From: Pseudomonadota bacterium
GTDB taxonomy: Bacteria > Myxococcota > Myxococcia > Myxococcales > Myxococcaceae
Reading direction: 5' to 3'
DNA: 64,000 bases
Assembly (NCBI GenBank): GCA_023426545.1
Contig: JAFAAN010000137.1
Coordinates: 3,961-67,960 of the forward strand
This document shows, in pieces, positions 33,732 to 42,919 of this stretch. Made by a program: the position numbers and the translations under genes. Position 1 is the stretch's first letter. Each line of letters starts with the position of its first letter. The notes below the pieces were generated by a model, which ran no database searches, was not told the origin of the DNA, and was given only the letters and a program-made list of their open reading frames with translations.

Positions 33732-34757
33732 ATGCGGGTGACGACGGTACCAACGGTGGCGGCCCCGGGAGAGGACACGCAGCACACCCCGGGTGTCCAG
33801 GTGGACGTGTACGTGAAGCCGGGCGATGCGAAGCGCGCCCTGCGCGAGGAGGCACTCCAGGGCCTGTGCGGCACACCCAAGGAGCTGTCGCCCAAGTGGC
33901 TCTACGACGAGCGCGGCAGCCAGCTCTTCGACGACATCACCCGGCTGCCGGAGTACTACCCGACGCGGCGCGAGCGCGAAATCCTGCTGGCCCACGCCGG
34001 TGACGTCGCGCGGCTGAGCGGCGCGGACACGCTCATCGAGCTGGGCAGCGGCACCAGCGAGAAGACGCGCCTGCTCCTGGACGCGCTGGAGGAGGCGGGC
34101 CAGCTGGCGCGCTTCATCCCCTTCGACGTGAGCGAGGCCTTCCTGCGGCGCGCGGCGGCGGGGCTGGCCCGCGAGTACCCCGGCATCACCGTGCACGCGG
34201 TGGTGGGGGACTTCGAGCGGCACCTGGGCCAGCTCCCCGGCGGCGGCCGGCGGCTGGTGGCCTTCCTGGGCGGAACCATCGGCAACCTGAAGCCGGCGCA
34301 GCGCGCGCTCTTCCTGCGCCAGCTCTCCTCCGGGCTCCAGCCCGGGGACGGGCTGCTGCTGGGCACCGACCTCATCAAGGACCGTGAGCGGCTGTACGCC
34401 GCCTACAACGACAGCGCGGGCGTGACGGCCGAGTTCAACCGCAACGTGCTCCAGGTGCTCAACCGCGAGCTGGGCGCGGACTTCGACACCGGCGCCTTCG
34501 ACCACTTCGCGCCCTTCGACGAGCAGAACGCGTGGGTGGAGATGCGCCTGGTGTCGCGGCGGGCGCAGACGGTGCGCCTGTCCACGCTGCGCAAGCAGGT
34601 GGACTTCAGCGAGGGCGAGGTGCTGCGCACCGAGGTGAGCTGCAAGTTCCACCAGCAGCAGGTGGCGGCGGAGCTGTCGGACGCGGGGCTGGCGCTGTCC
34701 CAGTGGTGGACGGACGCCGCGGGCGACTTCGCGCTCTCCCTCGCCTTCAAGCGCTGA
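33732..34757 (+). CDS. egtD: L-histidine N-alpha-methyltransferase EgtD
   Basis: A 341-residue SAM-dependent enzyme that trimethylates histidine to hercynine, the substrate of EgtB. Family features: LSPKWLYDERGSQLFDDIT near residue 55, PEYYPTRREREIL, the SAM-binding LIELGSGTSEKTRLLLDAL, and FLGGTIGNLKPAQRALFL. The C-terminal DNRNxL-like substrate region here reads TAEFNRNVLQVLNREL, followed by WVEMRLVSRRAQTV. A short Thr/Pro lead precedes the domain. It follows egtB closely (GGTGAGGCG before the ATG) and ends before a perfect palindrome that may terminate or regulate transcription. Confidence 0.93.
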   Translation: MRVTTVPTVAAPGEDTQHTPGVQVDVYVKPGDAKRALREEALQGLCGTPKELSPKWLYDERGSQLFDDITRLPEYYPTRREREILLAHAGDVARLSGADTLIELGSGTSEKTRLLLDALEEAGQLARFIPFDVSEAFLRRAAAGLAREYPGITVHAVVGDFERHLGQLPGGGRRLVAFLGGTIGNLKPAQRALFLRQLSSGLQPGDGLLLGTDLIKDRERLYAAYNDSAGVTAEFNRNVLQVLNRELGADFDTGAFDHFAPFDEQNAWVEMRLVSRRAQTVRLSTLRKQVDFSEGEVLRTEVSCKFHQQQVAAELSDAGLALSQWWTDAAGDFALSLAFKR

Positions 34758-34819
34758 GCGCGAGGCGAAGGACTTGATGCGGGGCGCGCGGGCGGGCACC
34801 TCCCCACCTGCGCGCCCTT

Positions 34820-34843
34820 CGCCGTTTCACCGGTGAAACGGCG
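34820..34843. terminator. Perfect 24-bp palindrome after egtD
   Basis: The half-site is CGCCGTTTCACC, mirrored without any spacer. With no unpaired loop it would form a poor hairpin in RNA, so it could equally be an operator. No T-run follows on either strand. It lies 63 bp after egtD and 16 bp from the end of the small leftward gene, so it may act for both. Confidence 0.45.
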
Positions 34844-34858
34844 AGCGGGGCCGCGCCT

Positions 34859-35050
34859 CTAGCGGCGCGGGTTGCGGCGCGGCGAGCCACGCACGGGCAC
34901 GGGCACCGGCTGCGCGGACGGACGCGTCCAGGCGGCCCAGAGCGCCCCCAGCCCTGCGACCACGAGGCCTCCCACGGCGATCAGCTGCTCACCCATGGGT
35001 GAAAGGTCCACGGTGGCGAGCGGGAGGGGGAGCATTCCGGAGAACGACAT
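34859..35050 (-). CDS. Very small membrane protein
   Basis: A 63-residue ORF from the ATG at 35050-35048 with AAGGAG upstream. One TM helix (LIAVGGLVVAGLGALWAAW) and a basic Pro/Arg tail (RGSPRRNPRR). Unknown family; plausible but unproven as a gene. Confidence 0.5.
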   Translation of the reverse strand: MSFSGMLPLPLATVDLSPMGEQLIAVGGLVVAGLGALWAAWTRPSAQPVPVPVRGSPRRNPRR

Positions 35051-35181
35051 GCGGGGACTCCTTGCGAAGGCACTGCGTGGAGGTCCTGGATGGGTCCGGG
35101 CGGGCACCCAACGCAGTCCGGGAGGACGAGGTTAAAGATTCGTGACGGCCAGGGGAAGCCCCCGGACGGCGCTGACCCCGT

Positions 35182-35210
35182 TGCATGCACGGAAGTACAC
35201 CGTGAATGCA
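35182..35210. promoter_or_regulatory. Inverted repeat in a 323-bp intergenic region
   Basis: Arms TGCATGCACGG and CCGTGAATGCA (10 of 11 pairs) with a 7-base loop. It lies 132 bp upstream of the small membrane ORF (leftward) in the 35051-35373 gap, which otherwise shows nothing recognisable. An operator or RNA hairpin is possible. Confidence 0.4.
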
Positions 35211-35373
35211 TAACGTTGGGACACCTGGGACGCGCTGGATGTTCACCAGGCCGCCACGGACGCCCGGCTGCCCACCGTGCTTCCGTTGAAAGCGGGCATG
35301 CGCCCTGCCTCGGTGTGTGATGCACGCGGACCTGGGGTGCGCCACCCGGCACCGGACGGCCCGGGGAGCGGGT

Positions 35374-35913
35374 CTACTGGAGCGCGCCCTGGACCTGGAT
35401 GTCGCGGCAGGCCTCGGTGGCCAGCCGGACCTCTTCGGGTGAGGCCCCTGGCAGGCTCGCGCAGAGGAATAGGTCGTTGCCCACGCGCCGCGCGCCGAAG
35501 AAGCCGGGGGCCTCCAGCCCCACGCCACCATCCGCCAACTGGGGCGCCAGGGTGATGCGCAGCAGCGAGTACCGCTCCGTCTCTTCTTCCTGGTCGAACG
35601 AGAGCTCGAAGTCCTTCAGCTCGTCGCGGACGCGCTCGGCCAGCGCGTCCACGGAGGGCATCTGCTCACCGTCCCCGCGCCGCAGGTCCACCCGCAGCAC
35701 CGGGCGGCCGGGAGGGCCCGCCTGGAAGCTCTCGTCCGGGGCCACCTGCGCGGACCAGCCCTCCGGCAGCGGCACCTTCACGCCGGAGCGGATGGAGGAC
35801 GGGCGGCCCTCACCCTCCTCGCTGGAAGCGGACTCCTTCCCGCAGCCCTTGCAGCCGCCCAGGAGGGTCAGCGCCAGCAGCGTGGCTGGCGCCATGTGCT
35901 TCCAGGAGGACAC
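35374..35913 (-). CDS. Lipoprotein next to bacM
   Basis: A protein of up to 179 residues with a lipoprotein signal (MAPATLLALTLLGGC, then KGCGK). The mature part has an acidic Ser/Glu patch and a compact alpha/beta domain with VPLPEGWSAQVAPDESF, RPVLRVDLRRGDGE and a Cys-containing end (LFLCASLPGASPEEVRLAT). A GTG at 35913 (starting VSSWKH) and an ATG at 35895 are possible starts. It begins 2 bp after bacM and is probably in the same operon as bacM-parB. No family recognised. Confidence 0.75.
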   Translation of the reverse strand: MSSWKHMAPATLLALTLLGGCKGCGKESASSEEGEGRPSSIRSGVKVPLPEGWSAQVAPDESFQAGPPGRPVLRVDLRRGDGEQMPSVDALAERVRDELKDFELSFDQEEETERYSLLRITLAPQLADGGVGLEAPGFFGARRVGNDLFLCASLPGASPEEVRLATEACRDIQVQGALQ

Positions 35914-35915
35914 GC

Positions 35916-36365
35916 CTACTTCTTCTCGCTACCCGGAGGCGGAGGCGGCCGGGCACCGGTGCCCAGGTTCTCCATCTTCAGCGAGCCCTCGAAGATGACG
36001 CCGCGGTCCATGGACAGCGACGGCGTCTCGAGGTTGCCCTTGACGCGGCCGGGCGTCTTCAGCTCGATGATTTGCGTGGCCTTCACGTTGCCTTCGACCT
36101 GACCGTTGATGATGACGGTGCCGGCCTGGATTTCGGCCTGGACCTTGGCGCCATCCCCAATGACGAGCACGTCCTTGGTGATGATCTGCCCCTGGAACTT
36201 GCCGTCGATACGGACCTGCCCTTCGAAGGTCAGCTTCCCCTCGAACTCGCTCCCCTTGCCCAGGAGCGTGTGGACCTCACCAGAACGCTGCGACACGGAT
36301 TCCTCCTCCCGCCTGAACAGAGGCTTGCTGGATGCTTCGTCTTTTTTCCCGCCAAGGAGCGCCAC
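35916..36365 (-). CDS. bacM: Bactofilin BacM
   Basis: A 149-residue bactofilin. A basic N-terminal tail of about 30 residues precedes the DUF583 beta-helix core, whose hydrophobic strands repeat (FEGKLTFEGQVRIDGKFQGQ, VLVIGDGAKVQAEIQAGTVI, INGQVEGNVKATQIIELKTP). The tail ends in a Pro-rich stretch. Bactofilins polymerise without nucleotide. In M. xanthus BacM, encoded beside parB and parA, is needed for normal cell shape and is processed near its N-terminus. The parB stop is 3 bp upstream, so it is cotranscribed with parAB. Confidence 0.92.
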   Translation of the reverse strand: MALLGGKKDEASSKPLFRREEESVSQRSGEVHTLLGKGSEFEGKLTFEGQVRIDGKFQGQIITKDVLVIGDGAKVQAEIQAGTVIINGQVEGNVKATQIIELKTPGRVKGNLETPSLSMDRGVIFEGSLKMENLGTGARPPPPPGSEKK

Positions 36366-36368
36366 GTC

Positions 36369-37259
36369 CTACTCCTTCCTGAGAAGCTTCAAGAGCCGGT
36401 CGAGGTCATCGTAGGAGAAGAAGTCCACCTCGATGGTGCCCTTTCCGGGGCTTCGTTCCGTGAGCCGGACCTTGGTCCCCAGCCGCCGCTGAAGCTCCTC
36501 CACCAGTGCCTTGACCTGCGGGCTCTGCTTCGGTGCCGCCTTGCCCGCGTCCTTCTTCCCGCTGGAGCGACTCTGCTGGACCAGCCGCTCCGTGTCACGC
36601 ACGGAGAGCTTCTTCTCGGCCACCTGGCGGGCCAGGTTCTGCAGCTCGGGCAGCCGCGGCACGCCCAGCAGGGCGCGCGCGTGGCCCATGCTGAGCGAGC
36701 CATCCGCCACCATGCCCTTCACGTCCGTCGGCAGCGACAGCAGGCGCAGGGCGTTGGCCACCGTGGAGCGCTCCTTGCCCACGCGCACGCTGACCTGCTC
36801 CTGCGTGAGCTTGAACTCCTCCACCAGGCGCTTGTAGCCCTCCGCCTCTTCGATGGGGTTGAGGTCCGCCCGCTGGAGGTTCTCCACAAGCGCCAGCTCG
36901 AAGGCCTGGACCTCCGTCACCTCGCGGACGATGGCGGGCACTTCCTTGAGGCCGGCCGCCTGCGACGCGCGCCAGCGGCGCTCGCCCGCGATGATGCGGT
37001 AGCCGTCCTTGTCCTTGCGGACGAGGATGGGCTGGAGCAGCCCCTGCGCCTTGATGGACTCGGTGAGCTCCTTGAGCTTCTCCTCGTCAAAGTAGCGGCG
37101 CGGCTGATCCTTGTCGCGGTGGATGGACTCGATGGGGAGCTTGAGGACGCCGGCCTTCGGGGCCTGCTCGCCCTTGCCGGCCCCGGTGGCGCCCGCCTGG
37201 GGGATGAGGGCGGACAGCCCACGCCCCAGGGCCCGCTTCTGCACGTCTGCTTTCACCAC
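36369..37259 (-). CDS. parB: Chromosome-partitioning protein ParB
   Basis: A 296-residue ParB. It has an N-terminal ParA-activating segment (KRALGRGLSALIPQ), then the CTP-binding fold with QPRRYFDEEKLKELTESI and the GERRWRASQAAGL box (about residues 115-127). The central helix-turn-helix binds parS (KERSTVANALRLL, DGSLSMGHARALLG), and a C-terminal dimer domain follows a Lys-rich linker. It loads on the GTTCCACGTGGAAC sites at 41-44 kb. The ATG is 60 bp downstream of the parA stop; parA, parB and bacM read as one leftward operon. Long ParB clamps sliding from parS could spread over the gene-free region. Confidence 0.96.
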   Translation of the reverse strand: MVKADVQKRALGRGLSALIPQAGATGAGKGEQAPKAGVLKLPIESIHRDKDQPRRYFDEEKLKELTESIKAQGLLQPILVRKDKDGYRIIAGERRWRASQAAGLKEVPAIVREVTEVQAFELALVENLQRADLNPIEEAEGYKRLVEEFKLTQEQVSVRVGKERSTVANALRLLSLPTDVKGMVADGSLSMGHARALLGVPRLPELQNLARQVAEKKLSVRDTERLVQQSRSSGKKDAGKAAPKQSPQVKALVEELQRRLGTKVRLTERSPGKGTIEVDFFSYDDLDRLLKLLRKE

Positions 37260-37320
37260 GTCGTGACTCCAGCGCCGCCGCGAGCAGGCTCACGGCGGCC
37301 ATGGCCCAGAGGGGCGCGGC

Positions 37321-38112
37321 TCAAGCCACGCGCCGGCGAGGGCTCTTGGGGGTGTCCCGCTTCATCAGCTCACGGCCGAGCGCGAGGTAGCTCTCACAAC
37401 CCTTCGACTTGATGTCGTACAGGATGATGGGCTTGCCGAAGGACGGGCACTCGGACAGGCGCACGTTGCGCGGCACGATGACCTCGAACACCTGCTTCTT
37501 GAAGTACCCGCGCACCTCCTCGACCACCTGGTGGGCGATGTTGGCCCGCGAGTCGAACATGGTGAGCAGGATGCCCTCCATCTTCAGGTCCGGGTTGAGC
37601 CCCTGCTTCACCAGGTCGATGGTGTGGGTGAGCTGCGAGAGCCCCTCGAGCGCGTAGTACTCGCACTGGAGCGGGATGAGCACGGAGTCCGCGGCGGACA
37701 GCGCGTTGAGCGTCAGCAGGCCGAGCGACGGCGGGCAGTCGATGATGATGTAGTCGTACTCGGAGGCCAGCGGCCGCAGGGCATCGCGGAGACGGAACTC
37801 GCGGTTGTCCTGGTTGACGAGCTCCACCTCGGCGCCGGTCAGGTCCGGCGTGGCGGGCACCACCTGGAGGTAGCGCAGCTCCGTGGGATGGAGCAGCTCC
37901 TGGATGGGCCGGTCATTGAGGAGCGCTTCGTAGATGGTGCCGTGGATGTTCTCCTGCTTGATGCCCAGGCCGCTGCCCGCGTTGCCTTGCGGGTCCATGT
38001 CCACCAGCAGGGTGCGGCGCTCCGCCGAGGCCAGGCTCGCGGAGAGGTTGATGGCGGTGGTGGTCTTCCCCACGCCGCCCTTCTGGTTGGAGATGCAGAT
38101 GATACGACCCAC
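37321..38112 (-). CDS. parA: Chromosome-partitioning ATPase ParA
   Basis: A 263-residue deviant Walker A ATPase. The motif KGGVGKTTT begins at residue 11 (IICISNQKGGVGKTTTAINL), followed by LLVDMDPQGNAGSGLG, the switch-II IIIDCPPSLGLLTLNAL and the basic C-terminal DNA-binding helix. The start is the GTG at 38112-38110 (VGRIICIS); an ATG ten bases upstream is out of frame. ATP-bound dimers coat the nucleoid and move ParB-parS complexes to the poles. In Myxococcus the complexes are anchored by bactofilin scaffolds through PadC. Upstream begins the gene desert with parS. Confidence 0.96.
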   Translation of the reverse strand: MGRIICISNQKGGVGKTTTAINLSASLASAERRTLLVDMDPQGNAGSGLGIKQENIHGTIYEALLNDRPIQELLHPTELRYLQVVPATPDLTGAEVELVNQDNREFRLRDALRPLASEYDYIIIDCPPSLGLLTLNALSAADSVLIPLQCEYYALEGLSQLTHTIDLVKQGLNPDLKMEGILLTMFDSRANIAHQVVEEVRGYFKKQVFEVIVPRNVRLSECPSFGKPIILYDIKSKGCESYLALGRELMKRDTPKSPRRRVA

Positions 38113-38191
38113 GATGGCCCATCCTCTCTCTCCCCGGCCGTTGGCCAGGGCCCCGCGCGTGATGCAGCGCACGGTTGCGCGCTGATCCACG

Positions 38192-38221
38192 CTGCTAGCA
38201 CGCGGTTTGGTATCGGATCAA
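38192..38221 (-). promoter_or_regulatory. Possible parA promoter
   Basis: On the bottom strand TTGATC and TAGCAG are separated by 18 bases, about 80 bp before the parA GTG. Both hexamers match the sigma70 consensus only partly. Confidence 0.25.
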
Positions 38222-38323
38222 ATTCACGGCGAGCCTTGCCTCCCTGCTCTCTTCACGAGGGTTTACGAGGACCTGGAGGTCCCGTCGCGGGTCCCCAGGG
38301 GAAGGCCGGGCTGCCGGGTGTGC

Positions 38324-38341
38324 CCTCCTTATATAAGGAGG
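38324..38341. promoter_or_regulatory. 18-bp perfect palindrome with AT-rich core upstream of parA
   Basis: CCTCCTTATATAAGGAGG, centred 220 bp upstream of the parA start. Its TTATATAA core stands out in this GC-rich DNA. A perfect TATAAT hexamer follows at 38398-38403 on the top strand. The palindrome could be an operator for parAB or for a transcript running into the parS region. Confidence 0.5.
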
Positions 38342-38484
38342 CAATGCGCCCCGGGGCCAGCCGAACGGACCCACGGAGGGGTCGTGTCAGCCTCCTCTAT
38401 AATGATGCGGCCGAGCCGCCGGCCCGTGGCGAGGACTCGCCGTGATGAGAGCCGCACGGTCCGGCCGCGCGGCCCTCCCGTTTC

Positions 38485-38513
38485 AGGTGGAACCCCTTCT
38501 TGAGGGTTCACCT
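38485..38513. other. Stem-loop near parA
   Basis: AGGTGGAACCC pairs with GGGTTCACCT (one bulged G) around an 8-base loop. No T-run follows on either strand, so it is not a classical terminator. Its GGTGGAAC stretch loosely resembles a parS half-site. Confidence 0.4.
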
Positions 38514-40388
38514 GCGCCTGGGGGGCCAGCGGCCGGGTGGGACTGTGGAGTCCGCGGAATTCAGCGGACCTGTCGGTGGCACGGACCCGTGCTGGGTCCT
38601 TTGTGCCAGTTTTCAGGGGCCGGATTTTGGGAACCGTGCGCGGAGGGCTCAGGAAGTTCGGCGCGTGCGTGGCGACCCTGCGCGCTTGGGTGTGGGCTGA
38701 ACGTGGATGCCGCGTGCTTCCAGCACAGCGATGGGCATGCGGATCGGCTTGTGTCCTCACGAAGCAACCCTGTCGGGTGAGGCTGGGAGACGCACGACGT
38801 GACGGTTCGTGGCGCGGAGTCCTGCGCTCGGGTCTCCCGCAGAGAGGCACGGACGTGTCCGGTCTCCGCAGAAGTGGGCCATCCATCTGGCTGACTTGCG
38901 GTCGTGGGATTCGCGCTGCATGCGATGCCGAAGCACGTGCGAACGGAGCAGCCGCATCCGCGAAGCCCTCTTCAGTCTATTCGTGCGGTGCCCCGCTCCG
39001 GTGGGTGGAGCGCGAGCCGGACACTCGCCCATGGCGCCGTCGCCCCTGCGTTCAGAGCGTGCGGTGTCCGAGCCATCCACCTCGACGCCGTATCAACCGC
39101 CGCAAGATGAAACGGGCCCTCCGTCCAGAGGTCGGCCGGAGCGACCTGCATCGAGCGAACCGTTTGGACCAGATGCCCCAGCCACATTGAACGCGGCGGC
39201 GCTGAGCCTTCACCGGAAGCTCTCATCGCCAGCGGACCACATCGGCTCCTGGCCTCTTGAAGCATGGAACTGCGCCCCATCACGCAGTCCAAGGACCGCT
39301 CGTCACATGGGTGTGTCGGCGCCCGACTCACGCCATTCGAACACCGAAGGATGAGCGACTGGGTGGATGCATCCACTCAAGCTTCGGCCTGAACCAGCGT
39401 CGGCACCTCGTTGAGTCGGCACTTTCCTTCGCGTCAGCACCCAACGACGTGCAAGTACGTCACGTCACGCAGCCCCCCTCGTTCCATCCGGCGCTCAGAG
39501 TCAGCGCCACGCCGACTCAAGCGATGTCGGGCACGAGTCCTCGATGTTCATCCGAGCTGTTGATGCCAGCGAGCCCCGACCCAGCCGGCGCGGTGCTCAC
39601 CGGAGCGCTCGTGCCGGAGTTCAGCTCCATCACGCATGAGCACTCGACGTCATGAAGGCCCATCGATGTCGCGAGCCGGACCGTACAACCTGCCCTCGCG
39701 ATGCTGAGCCGCTGCCTCCTGAGACCCGGTAGCAGCCAGCAATCGAGCCCGTCGATGTGACTCCCCAGCCGCGTCTGACCTCGCACCGAGCCATGTCCCG
39801 TTCAACACGGGTCGAGCCCCACCTGGAGCGAACCCACGCGCTCGATGTGACTCTCCACCCCATCGCCAACGCATCACGCGCTACGAGGTCGATGTGCATC
39901 GACGTCAGCGCAGGCGCAAGCGAACAGCGAGCGGCACCACCGTCCCAACGCTCCGAACCGGAGCCGATGGATTGGAGCCCCGCGTTGAGCAAGCGCGGAC
40001 AGCGGGCGCGAAATAGAGCCGAAGGCCACCAACCGGTCCGACAGGGCGTCTTCCTTCGTTGAGCGTGTGCGGACAGCGGGCAAGAAGTGATGCCACCGAA
40101 GTCGCTCGACCGGAGCGGATGACCGCTCTCGTTCCACGCGAAGCGACGACTGCATTGCGGGTGTGCGGATACCTCGCAATCAGGCGCGACGATGCGGTGC
40201 ACTGCTCCGTTTCGCTAGCCGCCCCACCCTCCTGATGGGGTGACTGCGCCATCGCGCTCATCCACCTGACTCGAATGCGCGAACTTGAGCCGGGCCACTG
40301 CTGGCCGGAGTTCCCTCGCAAGCGCCTCCGGCATGGCTCTTCGGCGCCGTGCTTCGCGGCATCCGCCCACGCTCCGCACGAAGCACGC

Positions 40389-40980
40389 GTACCAATCATC
40401 CCATCGGGACAACGGACCAACTATCGCGTCCATCGCTCCGCTTCGGGCACCTGTGAAAACGCCAAGCCGCGTACGCGCATCAACCATCCCAACCGGGACA
40501 ACGGACCAGCAGTTACGCCCATCCATCGCTCCGCTTCGGGCACCTGCGGACACGCCAAGCCGCGTACGCGCATCAACCATCCCACCGGAGCAACGGACCA
40601 GCAGCTACGCCCGTCCATCGCTCGGCTTCGGACGCCAGCGGAAGCACCGAACTGCGTGCGTGCATCGGTAATCCACGGGACAACGGACCAATACCTACGC
40701 CCGTCCATCGCTCCGCTTCCGATACCTGCGGAAACGCCCAGCCGACTACTCGCATCGGTAGGCGACCGGTGCGCCGGACCAGCAGCCACATCCATCGCTC
40801 CGCATCGGATACCTGCGGAAACGCCAAGCCGAGCACCCGCACCGGCATTCCACCGGGACAACGGTCTGGCAGTTGCGCCCATCAACGAGTCCATCGGTCG
40901 GCCTCAGCCTCCACCGACAACGCCGCGCACGCGCATCCATCGGACCACCGGAACCAGGGCCCAACACCGCCGCCATCGGT
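40389..40980. repeat. Degenerate tandem repeats, period about 91 bp
   Basis: At least six units, each starting near TCCATCGCTCCGCTTCGG (starts at about 40429, 40522, 40614, 40704, 40791 and 40890, with a partial unit before and after). Within units, GGACAACGGACCAG and CGCATCAACCATCCC recur. Spacings are 93, 92, 90, 87 and 99 bp. The unit length is close to the parS spacing further right. Confidence 0.75.
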
Positions 40981-41357
40981 GAGGTCTTCTGGCTCCTCGC
41001 CCCTCACCAAGAACACCACTTCGCATACGCGCATCGAGTCCCCAGGCCCCGGCCCGCTGCCGAGCGCGCACCGACGAAGTTCTTCCGCCCGCTCGAACCT
41101 CACCGGGAACACCACACCGCGCGCTCGACCTAGCACTCGGACCTCAGGGCTCGCCGGCATGCGCGCACCAAGGACCTACTCCCGCTCGCTTGGGCCTCTT
41201 CAGGAGCGCCGCGCACCCGCATCAGACAGCCTGGACACGGAGCCCGCTGGCGAGCACGCCCCCATGAGGGACTTCGGCCTCGTCGAATCTCACCAGGAAC
41301 AGCACGCCCTGCACTCGCACCGAGTACCCAGACACCGGGGACACCAGCGAAGGCGCG

Positions 41358-41580
41358 CGATGAGGTTCTTCTGCCGCCTCGAACCTCACCAGGAGCACCA
41401 CACCGCGAACTCGCATCGAGCCCCCAGGCAGCGAGGCACAAGCGAGACGCGCGATGAGGTTCTTCTGCCGCCTTGAACCTCACCAGGAACACCACACCGC
41501 GAACTCGCATCGAGCCCCCAGGCAGTGGGGCACAAGCGAGACGCGCGATGAGGCGCTTCTGCCAGCTCGGGCCTCACCGG
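41358..41580. repeat. Exact 94-bp tandem repeats ending at the first parS
   Basis: Units begin with CGATGAGG at 41358, 41452 and 41546. The first two are almost identical over 94 bp; the third diverges after about 35 bp, where the first parS copy begins (41583). Looser copies lie at about 41010-41340, recognisable by CACCAGGAACACCACAC and CGCATCGAG. Recent tandem duplication is the simplest explanation. Confidence 0.85.
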
Positions 41581-41582
41581 CT

Positions 41583-41596
41583 GTTCCACGTGGAGC
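41583..41596. other. parS, one mismatch
   Basis: GTTCCACGTGGAGC; right arm A to G. First site of the cluster, directly after the 94-bp repeats. Confidence 0.8.
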
Positions 41597-41766
41597 CGGT
41601 GCTTCGCGCGGCATGCTCGCGAGCCTCGCGCGACCGCGCCAGCGAAGGCGCTCCGCCCGAGGCGTTGAGCGCACGCCACGGAGGACGACCGCATCAAGCG
41701 ACGTGAACGAGGAACGCTCATGCGCGCATCGTCCTGGCGCCTCTCGCCACATCCAGTCCTCACCTC

Positions 41767-41780
41767 GTTCCACGTGGAAC
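41767..41780. other. parS, perfect
   Basis: 184 bp from the previous site; the leftmost perfect copy, 3655 bp from the parA start. Confidence 0.93.
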
Positions 41781-42013
41781 TGGCACGCCTCCGACCGGCG
41801 CTCGTGATGCGCGCCTTCGGAACCCAGCCCAGGCGGCATGCCCAAGCGGGAGCACTGGCCGCTCCGCGGTGCCTTTTCGTGCTCGTCGCCGAGACGGCTG
41901 ACGCGGCGGCTTCGGCATGGACCTCGCCACCACGACCTGGGACCGGACTTCGCACCGCGAAGCAGCGCTTCGCACCGCGCTTCACCGCGGCTCATCCATC
42001 CGCCTCGGTACAC

Positions 42014-42027
42014 GTTCCACGTGGAAC
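42014..42027. other. parS, perfect
   Basis: 247 bp spacing, three times the later lattice unit. Confidence 0.93.
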
Positions 42028-42264
42028 AGGTACTGGTCGCCCACCGACAACCTTCCGCTGTGCTCCGCCTCGACACGCAGGCCAACCAACTCGTGCTGGC
42101 GGCTCCGCCTCATGGCCATCACGACCGCGTGCGGAGCGGATGCACCACGGCGTTGCCCCACGCATGCAACCGCTCCATCGCCAAGCTCGCGAAGTGGGCA
42201 TCCGCCCGGCCCCCATGAGCCGCCTCCCATCCCCACCAAGCAGTGCCTCGAACCCCGGCTCCTG

Positions 42265-42278
42265 GTTCCACGTGGAAC
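42265..42278. other. parS, perfect
   Basis: 251 bp spacing; begins the dense part. Confidence 0.93.
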
Positions 42279-42324
42279 AACGGCAAGCCGTTCTCGCGAA
42301 CAAGCGCGTGGTCACAGCTCGCTT

Positions 42325-42338
42325 GTTCCACGTGGAAC
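42325..42338. other. parS, perfect
   Basis: 60 bp spacing, the closest pair in the cluster. Confidence 0.93.
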
Positions 42339-42409
42339 GCGCACCCGGGCGACTCGCTCGAACGGAGCGAAGCCCATCGCGTGGATGACGTGTCCACGCC
42401 AGTTCCCAC

Positions 42410-42423
42410 GTTCCACGTGGAAC
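42410..42423. other. parS, perfect
   Basis: 85 bp spacing; preceded by CCCAC, making a second partial CCAC half-site next to it. Confidence 0.93.
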
Positions 42424-42529
42424 CAGCATCAACCATGGCGGCAGGCGCATCCGCATGGACCAGACGCCTGGGCGGCGCACGCGAACAGGGCGGGCAGCAT
42501 CCGGTCCGATGGCGTGCCTCCATCCACCG

Positions 42530-42543
42530 GTTCCACGTGGAAC
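42530..42543. other. parS, perfect
   Basis: 120 bp spacing, off the 80-bp lattice. Confidence 0.93.
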
Positions 42544-42614
42544 ACGCGATGGGCGCCTGGCGTGAACACCACCATCCTCAACCGCCGCGTTGATGCGCCC
42601 ACGCTTCCGGCGCC

Positions 42615-42628
42615 GTTCCACGTGGAAC
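42615..42628. other. parS, perfect
   Basis: 85 bp spacing. Confidence 0.93.
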
Positions 42629-42690
42629 AGCGGCAAGCCACGCACGCGAGAAACTGCCCCTTCGGATGACGTGCGCGCGCTGCGCTTCAT

Positions 42691-42704
42691 GTTCCACGTG
42701 GAGC
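42691..42704. other. parS, one mismatch
   Basis: GTTCCACGTGGAGC, the same change as the first site; 76 bp spacing. Confidence 0.8.
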
Positions 42705-42838
42705 TGCTGTCAGGCGCTTCGCGTGAGCAACCGCCCACCACGAAGAAGCGCTCAGGCCGCATCCACATCGGAAGGACCGATGCGCCGCACACGCGAACAA
42801 GCGACCTCACCGGGATGACGTGGGTCCTCGTCGTTCAT

Positions 42839-42852
42839 GTTCCACGTGGAAC
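42839..42852. other. parS, perfect
   Basis: 148 bp spacing, about two units. Confidence 0.93.
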
Positions 42853-42919
42853 GGTGGCCAACGAGCACGTGCGCGAGCGATGCCCTTTCACCGCGACGGC
42901 GCGCCCACGCCTTCTCCAT

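Noticed and set aside
38329..39376. Several ORFs of 110-220 codons upstream of parA
   Set aside because: Arg/Ser/Pro-rich composition typical of antisense or random GC-rich frames; no start signals or family resemblance.
40389..40980. CRISPR array
   Set aside because: Units are degenerate over their whole length, without a conserved repeat/unique spacer alternation and without cas genes.
40215..40982. Repetitive ORFs on both strands (e.g. MVDARTRLGVSAGARSGAMD units)
   Set aside because: They are translations of the roughly 91-bp DNA repeat; GC-rich DNA keeps all frames open.
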